Shown here: positions 44,770 to 52,713 of the stretch, piece by piece
Layout: each line of letters starts with the position of its first letter
Numbering within the stretch: position 1 is the first letter of the stretch
NCBI GenBank assembly: GCA_046348365.1
Contig: JAXMEL010000003.1
Location: 1 to 64,000 of the forward strand
DNA from: JAEUPI01 sp046348365
GTDB lineage: Bacteria > Pseudomonadota > Gammaproteobacteria > Burkholderiales > Burkholderiaceae_C
Direction of reading: 5' to 3'
DNA length: 64,000 nucleotides
The notes under the pieces: generated by a model
What the model was told of the DNA's origin: nothing
The model's database searches: none
The model's input: only the letters and a program-made list of their open reading frames with translations
Translations under genes and position numbers: made by a program

Positions 44770-45969
44770 TCAGGGCGAGCGCGCCCCCGCCTCGAACCAG
44801 CGGCGCACCAGCGCCCGCTCATCATCGGTCATCTGCGTGGCATTGCCGAACGGCATCTGCTTGAGCACCACCACCTGCTGGTAGATCATCTGCGCGTGCT
44901 GCGCGATCAGCGCCTCGGTGTGCAGCATCACGTTCTTCTGCTGCACCTGCGCGTTGTGGCACAGCACACAGCGCTGGTCGACCACCGCCTTCACCTGCGC
45001 CAGCGTGGCCGGCGCCGCGCCAGTGGCCTCGGGCTTGGCCGGCGGCGGCGCGAGCGCCACGGCCAGCACGACGATGATGGCGCTGCCGCCGACGGCGTAG
45101 CCCCAAGGCGGGCGCACGCCCTTGACGTGCGCCTTGTGCCGCGCGACGAAGAAGTGCCGGATCAGCGCACCGGCCAGCATCAGCAGCACCAGCACCACCC
45201 AGTTCCAGCGGCCCTGGTAAAGCCAGCCGTAGTGGTTGGACAGCATCGCCACCAGCACCGGCAGCGTGAAGTAGGTGTTGTGCACGCTGCGCTGCTTGCC
45301 GCGCTTGCCGTGGATGGGGTCCACCGGCTGGCCGGCCATCATCGCCGCCACCACCTTGCGCTGGCCCGGGATGATCCAGAAGAACACGTTGGCGCTCATC
45401 GCGGTGGCGATCATCGCGCCGACGAGCAGGAACGCCGCACGCCCCGAGAAGAAGCGGCAGGCCAGCCACGAGGCGAGCACGATCGCCAGCGTGACGGCGA
45501 TGCCGACGATCACGTCGCCGTTGTCGCGCTGGCCCAGCGTGCGGCAGATGCCGTCGTAGACGAGCCAGAACGCGGCGAGGAAGCCGAGCGCGGCGGCCAC
45601 GGCGCCCGCTGGCGTCCACGCGAAGAGCGATTTGTCGATCAGGAAGGTGCCGGCATTGAACAGGTACAGCACCGTGAACAGCGCGAAGCCGGAGAGCCAG
45701 GTGGAGTAGCTTTCCCAGTAGAACCAGTGCAGCTCGGTGTGGATCTTCTTCGGCGCGAGCATGTACTTCTGCGGGTTGTAGAAGCCGCCGCCATGCACGG
45801 CCCACAGCGCGCCGTCGACGCCCTTTTCGAGCAGGTCGGGCGACTTGGGCTTGATGAGGTGGTTGTCGAGCCACACGAAGTAGAAGCTCGAGCCCACCCA
45901 CGCGATCGCGGTGATCACGTGCAGCCAGCGCAGCAGCAGGTTCGCCCATTCGAGGAGATACGCGTCCAC
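44770..45969 (-). CDS. puuD: Urate hydroxylase PuuD, cytochrome c-linked
   Basis: 399-residue membrane protein. An N-terminal urate-oxidising domain with eight or so helices (MDAYLLEWANLLLRWLHV at the start, HWFYWESYSTW, IIPGQRKVVAAM) is followed by a C-terminal cytochrome c domain with C334-V-L-C337-H338. This is the PuuD architecture, which converts urate to 5-hydroxyisourate and passes electrons to the respiratory chain. It lies downstream of an AGTGTATACACT operator (46094-46105) and upstream of the permease gene. Confidence 0.93.
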   Translation of the reverse strand: MDAYLLEWANLLLRWLHVITAIAWVGSSFYFVWLDNHLIKPKSPDLLEKGVDGALWAVHGGGFYNPQKYMLAPKKIHTELHWFYWESYSTWLSGFALFTVLYLFNAGTFLIDKSLFAWTPAGAVAAALGFLAAFWLVYDGICRTLGQRDNGDVIVGIAVTLAIVLASWLACRFFSGRAAFLLVGAMIATAMSANVFFWIIPGQRKVVAAMMAGQPVDPIHGKRGKQRSVHNTYFTLPVLVAMLSNHYGWLYQGRWNWVVLVLLMLAGALIRHFFVARHKAHVKGVRPPWGYAVGGSAIIVVLAVALAPPPAKPEATGAAPATLAQVKAVVDQRCVLCHNAQVQQKNVMLHTEALIAQHAQMIYQQVVVLKQMPFGNATQMTDDERALVRRWFEAGARSP

Positions 45970-46093
45970 CGGCGTTCGTCACTCCGTGCCGCTCACCACC
46001 GCGGGCGCTCTGAGCAGGCTGCTGCGCCGCGCACAGGACGCCCGCACCTTCGTTGCTGGGCCGGCATCCGCGCCGCTGCGGCGTGTACGCAGC

Positions 46094-46123
46094 AGTGTAT
46101 ACACTTTTCGGTCCGGCGGCCAA
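46094..46123 (-). promoter_or_regulatory. Purine-regulon operator and promoter upstream of puuD
   Basis: The perfect 12-bp palindrome AGTGTATACACT spans 46094-46105. Read on the minus strand it contains TATACA (-10, 46101-46096), with TTGGCC (-35, 46123-46118) 16 bp upstream. The same palindrome occurs at 50618-50629, and the bases after it also agree (GCGTAC in both, in the sense of the downstream gene). Binding would block the -10. The leader to puuD is about 120 nt. Confidence 0.65.
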
Positions 46124-46178
46124 GCCCCGCCACCCCGGGAAAGCCCCTAGGCCGGCCGGCACGGCCGACGGCGGCCGC

Positions 46179-48551
46179 TCAGCGCGCCACGGCCCGCCGC
46201 GCCGCCTCGCAGGCGAGCGCGATGCGCTCCGGCGTCGCCGGCGCGTCGAGTTGCACCGGCACGGCGTGGCCGGCACTGGCGCTCACCGCGTCCTTCAGCG
46301 CGAAGAAGGCCGACAGCGCCAGCATCAGCGGCGGCTCGCCCACGGCCTTGCTGCGGTACGGCGTCGGCTTGACGTTGGCGCCGTCGAACAGGCGCACGGT
46401 GAAGTGCTCGGGCACGTCGCTCGCCACCGGGATCTTGTAGGTGCTGGGGCCATGCGTGAGCAGCTTGCCCTTGGTGTCCCAGATGCACTCTTCCATCGTC
46501 AGCCAGCCCATGCCCTGGATGTAGCCGCCCTCGATCTGGCCGCGGTCGATCGCCGGGTTGATGCTGCGGCCCACGTCGTGCAGCACGTCGACCGCGCGCA
46601 GCTTCCATTCACCAGTCAGCGTGTCGATCTCGACCTCGCTCACCGCGGCGCCGTAGCAGAAGTAGTAGAACGCGCGGCCCTTCAGCGTGGTGAAGTCGTA
46701 GCCGATCTCGGGCGTGCGGTAGAAGCCCGTCACCGACAGCCCCACGCGCGCGAGCCAGGCCTTTTGCACCAGTTCATTCCACGGCAACGTGGCGCCGCCG
46801 TCAGCGGCGCGCGCCTGAGCGCCACCGAACTCGACCTCGCTCTCGGCGCAGCCGAGCGCCTGAGCCGCCACGCCGGCCAGCCGCGAGCGCAGCTGCGCGC
46901 AGGCGTGCTCGATCGCCGCGCCGTTGATGTCGGCGCCCGAGCTGGCCGCGGTGGCGCTGGCGTTGGGCACCTTGTGCGTGTCGGTGCCGGTCACGCGCAC
47001 CAGCTCCACCGGGATGCCCAGCGCATCGGCCGCCACCTGCGCCATCTTGGTGTTGAGGCCCTGGCCCATCTCGGTGCCGCCGTGGTTCACGGCCACGGTG
47101 CCGTCTTGATAGATGTGCACCAGCGCGCCGCCCTGGTTGAGCATCGTGGCGGTGAAGCTGATGCCGAACTTGAGCGGGTTGATCGCCAGGCCGCGCTTGA
47201 GGCGCGTGTGCGCGGCGTTGAACGCATCGACCTCGGCGCGGCGCGCGCGGTAGCCGCTCTCGGCCTCCAGCTCGTCGAGGATGCGGTCGGCCACGAAGTC
47301 TTCGATCGTCTGGCCGTACTGCGTGGTCAGCGAGCCGGCGTCGCCGCTCGCGGCCGGGTCGGCATAGAGGTTCACGCGCCGCACGTCGAGTGGGTCGAGC
47401 TTCGCCTGCTTGGCGATCGCCTCGATCACCGTCTCGATGCCGAACATGCCCTGCGGGCCGCCGAAGCCGCGGAACGCGGTGCTCGACTGCGTGTGCGTGC
47501 GGCAGCGGTGGCTCACCACGTGCAGGTGCGGCAGGTGGTAGCAGTTGTCGATGTGCAGCACCGCGCGGTCGTTCACGGGGCCGCTGTAGTCGGCGCTGTG
47601 GCCGCAGCGGCTGGCGAGCATCACGTCGAGGCCGAGGATGCGCCCGCGCCCGTCGAAGCCGACCTCGTAGTCGATGCGAAAGTCGTGCCGCTTGCCGGTG
47701 ATCGCCATGTCGTCGTCGCGATTGGCGCGCAGCTTCACCGGCCGCTGCAGCTTCCATGCCGCCAGCGCCGCGCTCTGGCTGAAGATGCTGGCCTGCCCCT
47801 CCTTGCCGCCGAAGCCGCCGCCCATGCGGCGGCAGATCACCTCCACGCTATGCGTGCCGAGCTTCAGCGCCGCCGCGGCCTCGCGCTGGTTGCCGTCGGG
47901 GTGCTGCGTGCTCACGTACAGCGTGAGCTGGCCGTCCTCGCGCGGCACGGCGTAGGTGACCTGGCCTTCCATGTAGAACTGTTCCTGCTGGCCGCAGCGC
48001 GTGCTGCCCTTCAGGCGGTGCGGCGCCGCGGCGATCGCGCCGGCCGCGTCGCCGCGTGAGAGCGTCTTGCTCGGCAGCACGCTGCTTTGCGCGGCGAGCG
48101 CCTGCTCGATGGTCAGGATCGCCGGCAGCTCCTTCACCCGCACCTGCGCCTTCTTGGCCGCCTCGCGCGCATAGAGCATCTCGCGCGCCACCACCACCGC
48201 CACCGGCTGGCCGAGGTAGTTGACCATGCCGTGGGCGAGAAAGGGGTCGTCGTGCACGATCGGGCCGCAGTTGTTCTCGCCCGGGATGTCACTCGCGGTG
48301 AACACCGCCACCACGCCGTGCTGCGCCAGCAGCGCGGCGCGGTCGATGCCCTCGCCGATCAGCTCGCCGTGCGCGACCGGCGAGGTGACCAGCGCCGCGT
48401 ACAGCGTGCCGCGATGCTCGGCGATGTCGTCGGTGTAGCGGGCTTCGCCGGTTACGTGCAGCCGCGCCGATTCGTGCGGCAGCTCGGCACCGAGCGAGCG
48501 CTTGCCCTGTGCCAAGGCGGCGATTTCGGCGATCTGATGCGGCGCGTTCAT
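46179..48551 (-). CDS. xdhB: Xanthine dehydrogenase molybdopterin-binding subunit
   Basis: 790-residue large subunit. The [Mo] domain shows EQFYMEGQ, MGGGFGGKEGQ, FGGPQGMFGIE and GTEMGQGLNTK; the catalytic glutamate is in KAVGEPPLMLALS near the C-terminus. It hydroxylates hypoxanthine and xanthine to urate. The ATG at 48551 is 2 bp after the xdhA stop. No xdhC (molybdenum cofactor loading) gene is in the window. Its stop leaves 73 bp to the puuD operator. Confidence 0.95.
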   Translation of the reverse strand: MNAPHQIAEIAALAQGKRSLGAELPHESARLHVTGEARYTDDIAEHRGTLYAALVTSPVAHGELIGEGIDRAALLAQHGVVAVFTASDIPGENNCGPIVHDDPFLAHGMVNYLGQPVAVVVAREMLYAREAAKKAQVRVKELPAILTIEQALAAQSSVLPSKTLSRGDAAGAIAAAPHRLKGSTRCGQQEQFYMEGQVTYAVPREDGQLTLYVSTQHPDGNQREAAAALKLGTHSVEVICRRMGGGFGGKEGQASIFSQSAALAAWKLQRPVKLRANRDDDMAITGKRHDFRIDYEVGFDGRGRILGLDVMLASRCGHSADYSGPVNDRAVLHIDNCYHLPHLHVVSHRCRTHTQSSTAFRGFGGPQGMFGIETVIEAIAKQAKLDPLDVRRVNLYADPAASGDAGSLTTQYGQTIEDFVADRILDELEAESGYRARRAEVDAFNAAHTRLKRGLAINPLKFGISFTATMLNQGGALVHIYQDGTVAVNHGGTEMGQGLNTKMAQVAADALGIPVELVRVTGTDTHKVPNASATAASSGADINGAAIEHACAQLRSRLAGVAAQALGCAESEVEFGGAQARAADGGATLPWNELVQKAWLARVGLSVTGFYRTPEIGYDFTTLKGRAFYYFCYGAAVSEVEIDTLTGEWKLRAVDVLHDVGRSINPAIDRGQIEGGYIQGMGWLTMEECIWDTKGKLLTHGPSTYKIPVASDVPEHFTVRLFDGANVKPTPYRSKAVGEPPLMLALSAFFALKDAVSASAGHAVPVQLDAPATPERIALACEAARRAVAR

Positions 48552-48553
48552 CG

Positions 48554-50062
48554 TCAGGCTCCTTCGGCGTGCAGCGATTCGGCGCGCAGCGCGGGCTGCA
48601 CGAAGCCGAGCACCAGGTTGCGCGCCACCAGCGCGCGGTAGGCCCAGGTGGCGCGCAGGCCGTCGCGCGGCGTGAAGCTGGCGGCGATCGCCGCATCGAG
48701 CGCGGCAGCCGTCACCTCGGCCGCGCGCCGGCCTTCGAGCGCGGCCTCGATCTTCGGCGCGCGCGCCGGCGACGGCGTGAGGCCGTTGTAGGCCAGGCGC
48801 ACGTCGCGCAGCACGCCGCCATCGTCGCGCCAGCACATCGCGGCGCAGGTGGCCGAGATGTCCTGGTCGAAGCGCTTGCTGATCTTGTGCGCGCGGAACT
48901 GCCGGAGCGCGGGCTTGGGCAGCTCGATCGTCTCGATGAACTCGCCCGGCTGCAGCACGTTGCGCTTCTGGCCGGTGTAGAAGGCCTCGAGCGCGACGCG
49001 GCGTGTCTCGTCCTTGCCCTTGGCGTTGCGGCGCCTGAGCACCAGCGCGGCGCCGAGCGCGATCAGGCAGGGCATGCTGTCGCCGATCGGCGAGCCGTTG
49101 GCGATGTTGCCGCCCAGCGTGGCGGTGGAGCGGATCGGCGGCGAGCCGAAGCGGCGCAGCACTTCATGGAAGTCGGGCAGCGCCGTCTTCACCAGCGCCA
49201 TCACGCGATCCAGCGGCACCGCGGCGCCGATGTGCCAGGCCTGCGCCGTCTCGACCACGCGCGTCAGCTCGGCCACGCCGCCCAGGTAGGCGATGTACGC
49301 CGGCCGCTCGTAGCGCTTGTTCACCGCGAGGCCGAACTCGGTGCTGCCGGCCAGCAGCGTGGCGTCGGGGTGCTCGGCGAGGTAGGCCGCCAGCTCGGCC
49401 GACGACGACGGCGACACGAACTCGCTGCCCTTGCGCGTGCGCACCACCGGCTGGATCACCAACTCGCCGTCGAGGTTGTAGGTGGGCCGCGTCGGGCGCG
49501 CGATTTCTTTCAGCAGCGCGAGTTCGCGCGCGTCCTGCAGCGAGCGCGCCTCGGCGCTCGCCGCGCAGGCCTCGCGCGTGGCCTCGATGATCGGCCGGTA
49601 GCCGGTGCAGCGGCACAGGTTGCCGGCCAGCGCGTCGGTGATCTCGGCGCGCGTCGGCGCCTCGTTGTGCTCGGCCAGCGCGGCGATGCTCATCACGAAG
49701 CCCGGCGTGCAGTAGCCGCATTGCGAGCCGTGGCAGCGCACCATCGCTTCTTGCGCCGGGTGCAGCGAGCCGTCGGGGCGCTCGAGGCTCTCGACGGTCT
49801 TCACCGCCTTGCCGTCGAGCGACGGCAGCATCTGCATGCAGCTGTTGACCGGCTTCCACTCGATGCGCGTGCCGCCGGCGTCGAGGCTGCCCACCAGCAC
49901 CACGCAGGCGCCGCAGTCGCCCTCGGCGCAGCCTTCCTTGGTGCCGGTGCGCTGCAGCTTCTCGCGCAGGTAGTCGAGCACGGTGGTCGTGCGGCGTTCG
50001 CCACTGGCCTGGTGGATCTGCCCGTCGAGGACGAAGCGGACGGCGTAGATGTCGCTGCTCAT
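48554..50062 (-). CDS. xdhA: Xanthine dehydrogenase small subunit (FeS/FAD)
   Basis: 502 residues. The N-terminal [2Fe-2S] domain has Cys45, Cys50 and Cys53 (GCAEGDCGAC), and the second cluster domain has CGYCTPG and LCRCTGYRP. The FAD-binding domain is at about 200-375 (LLAGSTEFGLAVNK, TLGGNIANGSPIGDSMP), and a CO-dehydrogenase flavoprotein C-domain ends the chain. Electrons pass from XdhB to NAD. It starts 128 bp after the uraH stop, so it may have its own promoter in that gap, which I could not define. Confidence 0.95.
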   Translation of the reverse strand: MSSDIYAVRFVLDGQIHQASGERRTTTVLDYLREKLQRTGTKEGCAEGDCGACVVLVGSLDAGGTRIEWKPVNSCMQMLPSLDGKAVKTVESLERPDGSLHPAQEAMVRCHGSQCGYCTPGFVMSIAALAEHNEAPTRAEITDALAGNLCRCTGYRPIIEATREACAASAEARSLQDARELALLKEIARPTRPTYNLDGELVIQPVVRTRKGSEFVSPSSSAELAAYLAEHPDATLLAGSTEFGLAVNKRYERPAYIAYLGGVAELTRVVETAQAWHIGAAVPLDRVMALVKTALPDFHEVLRRFGSPPIRSTATLGGNIANGSPIGDSMPCLIALGAALVLRRRNAKGKDETRRVALEAFYTGQKRNVLQPGEFIETIELPKPALRQFRAHKISKRFDQDISATCAAMCWRDDGGVLRDVRLAYNGLTPSPARAPKIEAALEGRRAAEVTAAALDAAIAASFTPRDGLRATWAYRALVARNLVLGFVQPALRAESLHAEGA

Positions 50063-50190
50063 GGGCGTGGCCGGCGCTCGCGCGCCGTGGGCAAGGGTGG
50101 GCGGTGCACGACCATTCTAGGGAGCGCGTGCCGGCGGCCGACCCGCGAAAACCTGAGGTGCCGCCGCGCGCGGGCGGCGCGCGGCCGGCG

Positions 50191-50547
50191 TCAGCTGCCG
50201 CGGTAGGTGCTGTAGCTCCACGGCGTGACGAGCAGCGGCACGTGGTAGCGCGCGGCCGCATCGGCGATGCCGAAGTCGATGCTCACCTCGTCGAGGAACG
50301 GCGGCTCGGGCAGCGCGACGCCGCGCGCCCTGAAGTAAGGCGCCACCTCGAACACCAGCCGGTAGCGGCCGACCGCCATGCTCGCCGCGTCGAGCAGCGC
50401 GCCGCCGTCGTTGCGGCCGTCGGCGTTGAGGGTGAAGCTTTTCAGCGTGTCGACCTGAGCGCCCGCCACGCGCTGCAGGCGCACGCGCATGCCGCCGGCC
50501 GGGCAGCCGTTCATGGTGTCGAGCACATGGGTGCTGAGGTGGCCCAT
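50191..50547 (-). CDS. uraH: 5-hydroxyisourate hydrolase
   Basis: 118-residue transthyretin-like hydrolase converting 5-hydroxyisourate to OHCU. The N-terminal LSTHVLDTMNG (catalytic histidine) and the C-terminal YHVPLLVTPWSYSTYRGS, with the diagnostic YRGS, are intact. Length is typical. The gene starts 70 bp from the AGTGTATACACT palindrome, divergent from gntR, and takes the product of PuuD. Confidence 0.96.
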   Translation of the reverse strand: MGHLSTHVLDTMNGCPAGGMRVRLQRVAGAQVDTLKSFTLNADGRNDGGALLDAASMAVGRYRLVFEVAPYFRARGVALPEPPFLDEVSIDFGIADAAARYHVPLLVTPWSYSTYRGS

Positions 50548-50617
50548 CGCGATGTCTCCGGTGCCGGGGTGGCAATGACCCCGCCGGGCCGGGAATCGGT
50601 CTTGCGGGGCGCCGCAA

Positions 50618-50629
50618 AGTGTATACACT
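50618..50629. promoter_or_regulatory. Purine-regulon operator between uraH and gntR
   Basis: Perfect palindrome AGTGTATACACT in the divergent uraH-gntR region, 70 bp from uraH and 44 bp from gntR. The sequence AAGTGTATACACT-CTTGCGTAC matches the puuD site in the sense of gntR. It is the expected place for autoregulation by the GntR protein and control of the uraH-xdh run. Confidence 0.7.
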
Positions 50630-50673
50630 CTTGCGTACGCGTCAACGCTGCTGCTGCGCCTGCTGCCCGATCG

Positions 50674-51462
50674 ATGTCCGCCGCCCGCCTGCCCACCGCC
50701 CGCAGCGCCGCCCCGTCGCGCCGCCGCGCGAAACCGAAGACGGCCGCCCGGCCGGCGCCGGCTCCGCGCGGCAAGGCCGGCGCCGGTGGCGCCGAGCGCA
50801 GCGACACGACCACGCAGCGCATCGTCGACTCGATCACTACCGCGGTGGTCGAGCGCCGCCTGATGCCGGGCACCAAGCTCGCCGAGCAGAAGCTGGCCGA
50901 CATCTTCGACTGCTCGCGCACGCTGGTGCGCCAGGCGCTGAATCAATTGAGCCGCGACCGGCTGGTGACGCTCGACCCGGGCCGCGGCGCCTTCGTGGCC
51001 ACGCCCGGCGTAGCCGAGGCGCGCCAGGTGTTCGAGGCGCGGCAGATGATCGAAGGCGCGATGGTGCGCCACCTGTGCAGCTGCATCACCGATGCGCAAC
51101 TGGCCGAGCTGCGCGCGCACCTGGGGGCCGAGCGCGCGGCGATCGCGCGCACCGACATCGCCGGGCGCACGCGGCTGCTGGCCGACTTCCACGTGGTGCT
51201 CGCGCGCATGATGGGCAACGACGTGCTGGCGCAGCTGCTGGCCGACCTGCTGACGCGCAGCTCGCTGATCGCGCTGATGTACCAGAGCACGCACTCGGCC
51301 GAAGCATCGCTGGCCGAGCACGTGGCCATCGTCGACGCGCTCGCGCGGCGCGACGCGCGCGCCGCCGCGAAACTCACGCACGAGCACCTGACCAGCGTCG
51401 AAACCAACCTGCGGCTGCATCCGCGCACGCCGGATCTCGTCCAGGCCCTGCAAGCCCCATGA
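50674..51462 (+). CDS. GntR/FCD-family transcriptional regulator of purine catabolism
   Basis: 262 residues. A basic, Ala/Pro-rich tail (1-42) precedes a winged helix (about 45-112; KLAEQKLADIFDCSRTLVRQ contains the recognition helix) and an FCD ligand domain (about 122-245; LADFHVVLARMMGN and SLAEHVAIVDAL include metal-binding histidines). It probably binds the AGTGTATACACT sites and senses a purine intermediate; both are inferred from context. Its stop overlaps the puuE start by 4 bp. Confidence 0.88.
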   Translation: MSAARLPTARSAAPSRRRAKPKTAARPAPAPRGKAGAGGAERSDTTTQRIVDSITTAVVERRLMPGTKLAEQKLADIFDCSRTLVRQALNQLSRDRLVTLDPGRGAFVATPGVAEARQVFEARQMIEGAMVRHLCSCITDAQLAELRAHLGAERAAIARTDIAGRTRLLADFHVVLARMMGNDVLAQLLADLLTRSSLIALMYQSTHSAEASLAEHVAIVDALARRDARAAAKLTHEHLTSVETNLRLHPRTPDLVQALQAP

Positions 51463-52412
51463 GCGCTTCGTCTGCCCGCTATCCGCGCGACCTCCACGGC
51501 TACGGCCGCACGCCGCCGCATGCGCGCTGGCCCGGCAACGCCCGCGTGGCGGTGCAGTTCGTGCTGAACTTCGAAGAAGGCGGCGAGAACTCGGTGCTGC
51601 ACGGCGACGCCGGCAGCGAGCAGTTCCTCTCCGAGATGTTCAACCCGCCGGCCTTCGCTGCGCGGCACCTGAGCATGGAGGGCATCTACGAGTACGGCTC
51701 GCGCGCGGGCGTGTGGCGCATCCTGCGCGAGTTCGAGAAGCGCGGTCTGCCGCTCACGGTGTTCGGCGTCGGCATGGCGCTGCAGCGCTGCCCCGAGGTG
51801 ACGGCGGCGTTCGTGGAACTCGGCCACGAGATCGCCTGCCACGGCTGGCGCTGGATCCACTACCAGAACGTCGACGAGGCCACCGAGCGCGAGCACCTGC
51901 GCCTCGGCATGCAGGCGATCGAGCAGATGACGGGCCAGCGCGCACTGGGCTGGTACACCGGGCGCGACAGCCCCGCCACGCGGCGCCTGGTGGCCGACTA
52001 CGGCGGCTTCGCCTACGACAGCGACTATTACGGTGACGACCTGCCTTTCTGGCTGCAGGTGAAGAAGACCGACGGCACGCTGGCGCCGCACCTGGTGGTG
52101 CCCTACACGCTCGACTGCAACGACATGCGCTTCGCGCTGCCGCAGGGTTTCAGCCACGGCGAGCCGTTCTTCCACTACCTGCGCGACGCGTTCGACGTGC
52201 ACTACGCCGAAGGCGACGAGCGCCCTGCCATGATGAGCATCGGCATGCACTGCCGCCTGCTCGGCCGCCCCGGACGCATGCGTGCGCTGCAGCGCTTCCT
52301 CGATCACGTGCAGGCGCACGACCAGGTATGGATCACGCGGCGCATCGACATCGCGCAGCATTGGCGGAAGGTGCATCCGTTCGATGCTGCTGCGGCGTTC
52401 GTGTGGGAGTGA
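51459..52412 (+). CDS. puuE: Allantoinase PuuE, polysaccharide-deacetylase type
   Basis: 317-residue metal-independent allantoinase of the polysaccharide deacetylase (NodB-like) fold. FVLNFEEGGENSVLHGD near residue 30, IYEYGSRAGVWR, GHEIACHGWRWIHYQN and GWYTGRDSPATRRL are the characteristic PuuE segments. It opens allantoin to allantoate. It is translationally coupled to gntR and followed by 301 bp before the uraD-allC gene. Confidence 0.93.
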   Translation: MSASSARYPRDLHGYGRTPPHARWPGNARVAVQFVLNFEEGGENSVLHGDAGSEQFLSEMFNPPAFAARHLSMEGIYEYGSRAGVWRILREFEKRGLPLTVFGVGMALQRCPEVTAAFVELGHEIACHGWRWIHYQNVDEATEREHLRLGMQAIEQMTGQRALGWYTGRDSPATRRLVADYGGFAYDSDYYGDDLPFWLQVKKTDGTLAPHLVVPYTLDCNDMRFALPQGFSHGEPFFHYLRDAFDVHYAEGDERPAMMSIGMHCRLLGRPGRMRALQRFLDHVQAHDQVWITRRIDIAQHWRKVHPFDAAAAFVWE

Positions 52413-52713
52413 TGGTGCTCGCTGCTGCGCCAATGCATGCGAAAGGTCCGGGCGGGGCCGGCGGCCCGGGCATGCGCTCTCCGGCCCACGCTCGCGGGCG
52501 GCCACCGCGGGACGCGCGAGGTCACCTCGTCAACACGGCCCGTGCCCTGCATGCATCGGGGCGACCGCGACTGGGGCCTGCGATCGCACGCCCGAACCAC
52601 CGACCCTTGGGCACCACAGAGGCATGCCCGTCGCATGCCTCGCCGGCGGCCAGCCGCTCGGTCGACGTAGGCTTCACCGCCATAGCTCAGATGCAGGAGA
52701 TGGAAATCACAAC
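52413..52713 (+). other. Intergenic region with 9-bp hairpin before uraD-allC
   Basis: 301 bp with no gene. A perfect hairpin, GAGGCATGC-CCGTC-GCATGCCTC, lies at 52619-52641, 73 bp before the uraD ATG. It could attenuate read-through from puuE. GCAGGAGATGG near 52693 is the ribosome site. No AGTGTATACACT copy is present. Confidence 0.5.
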
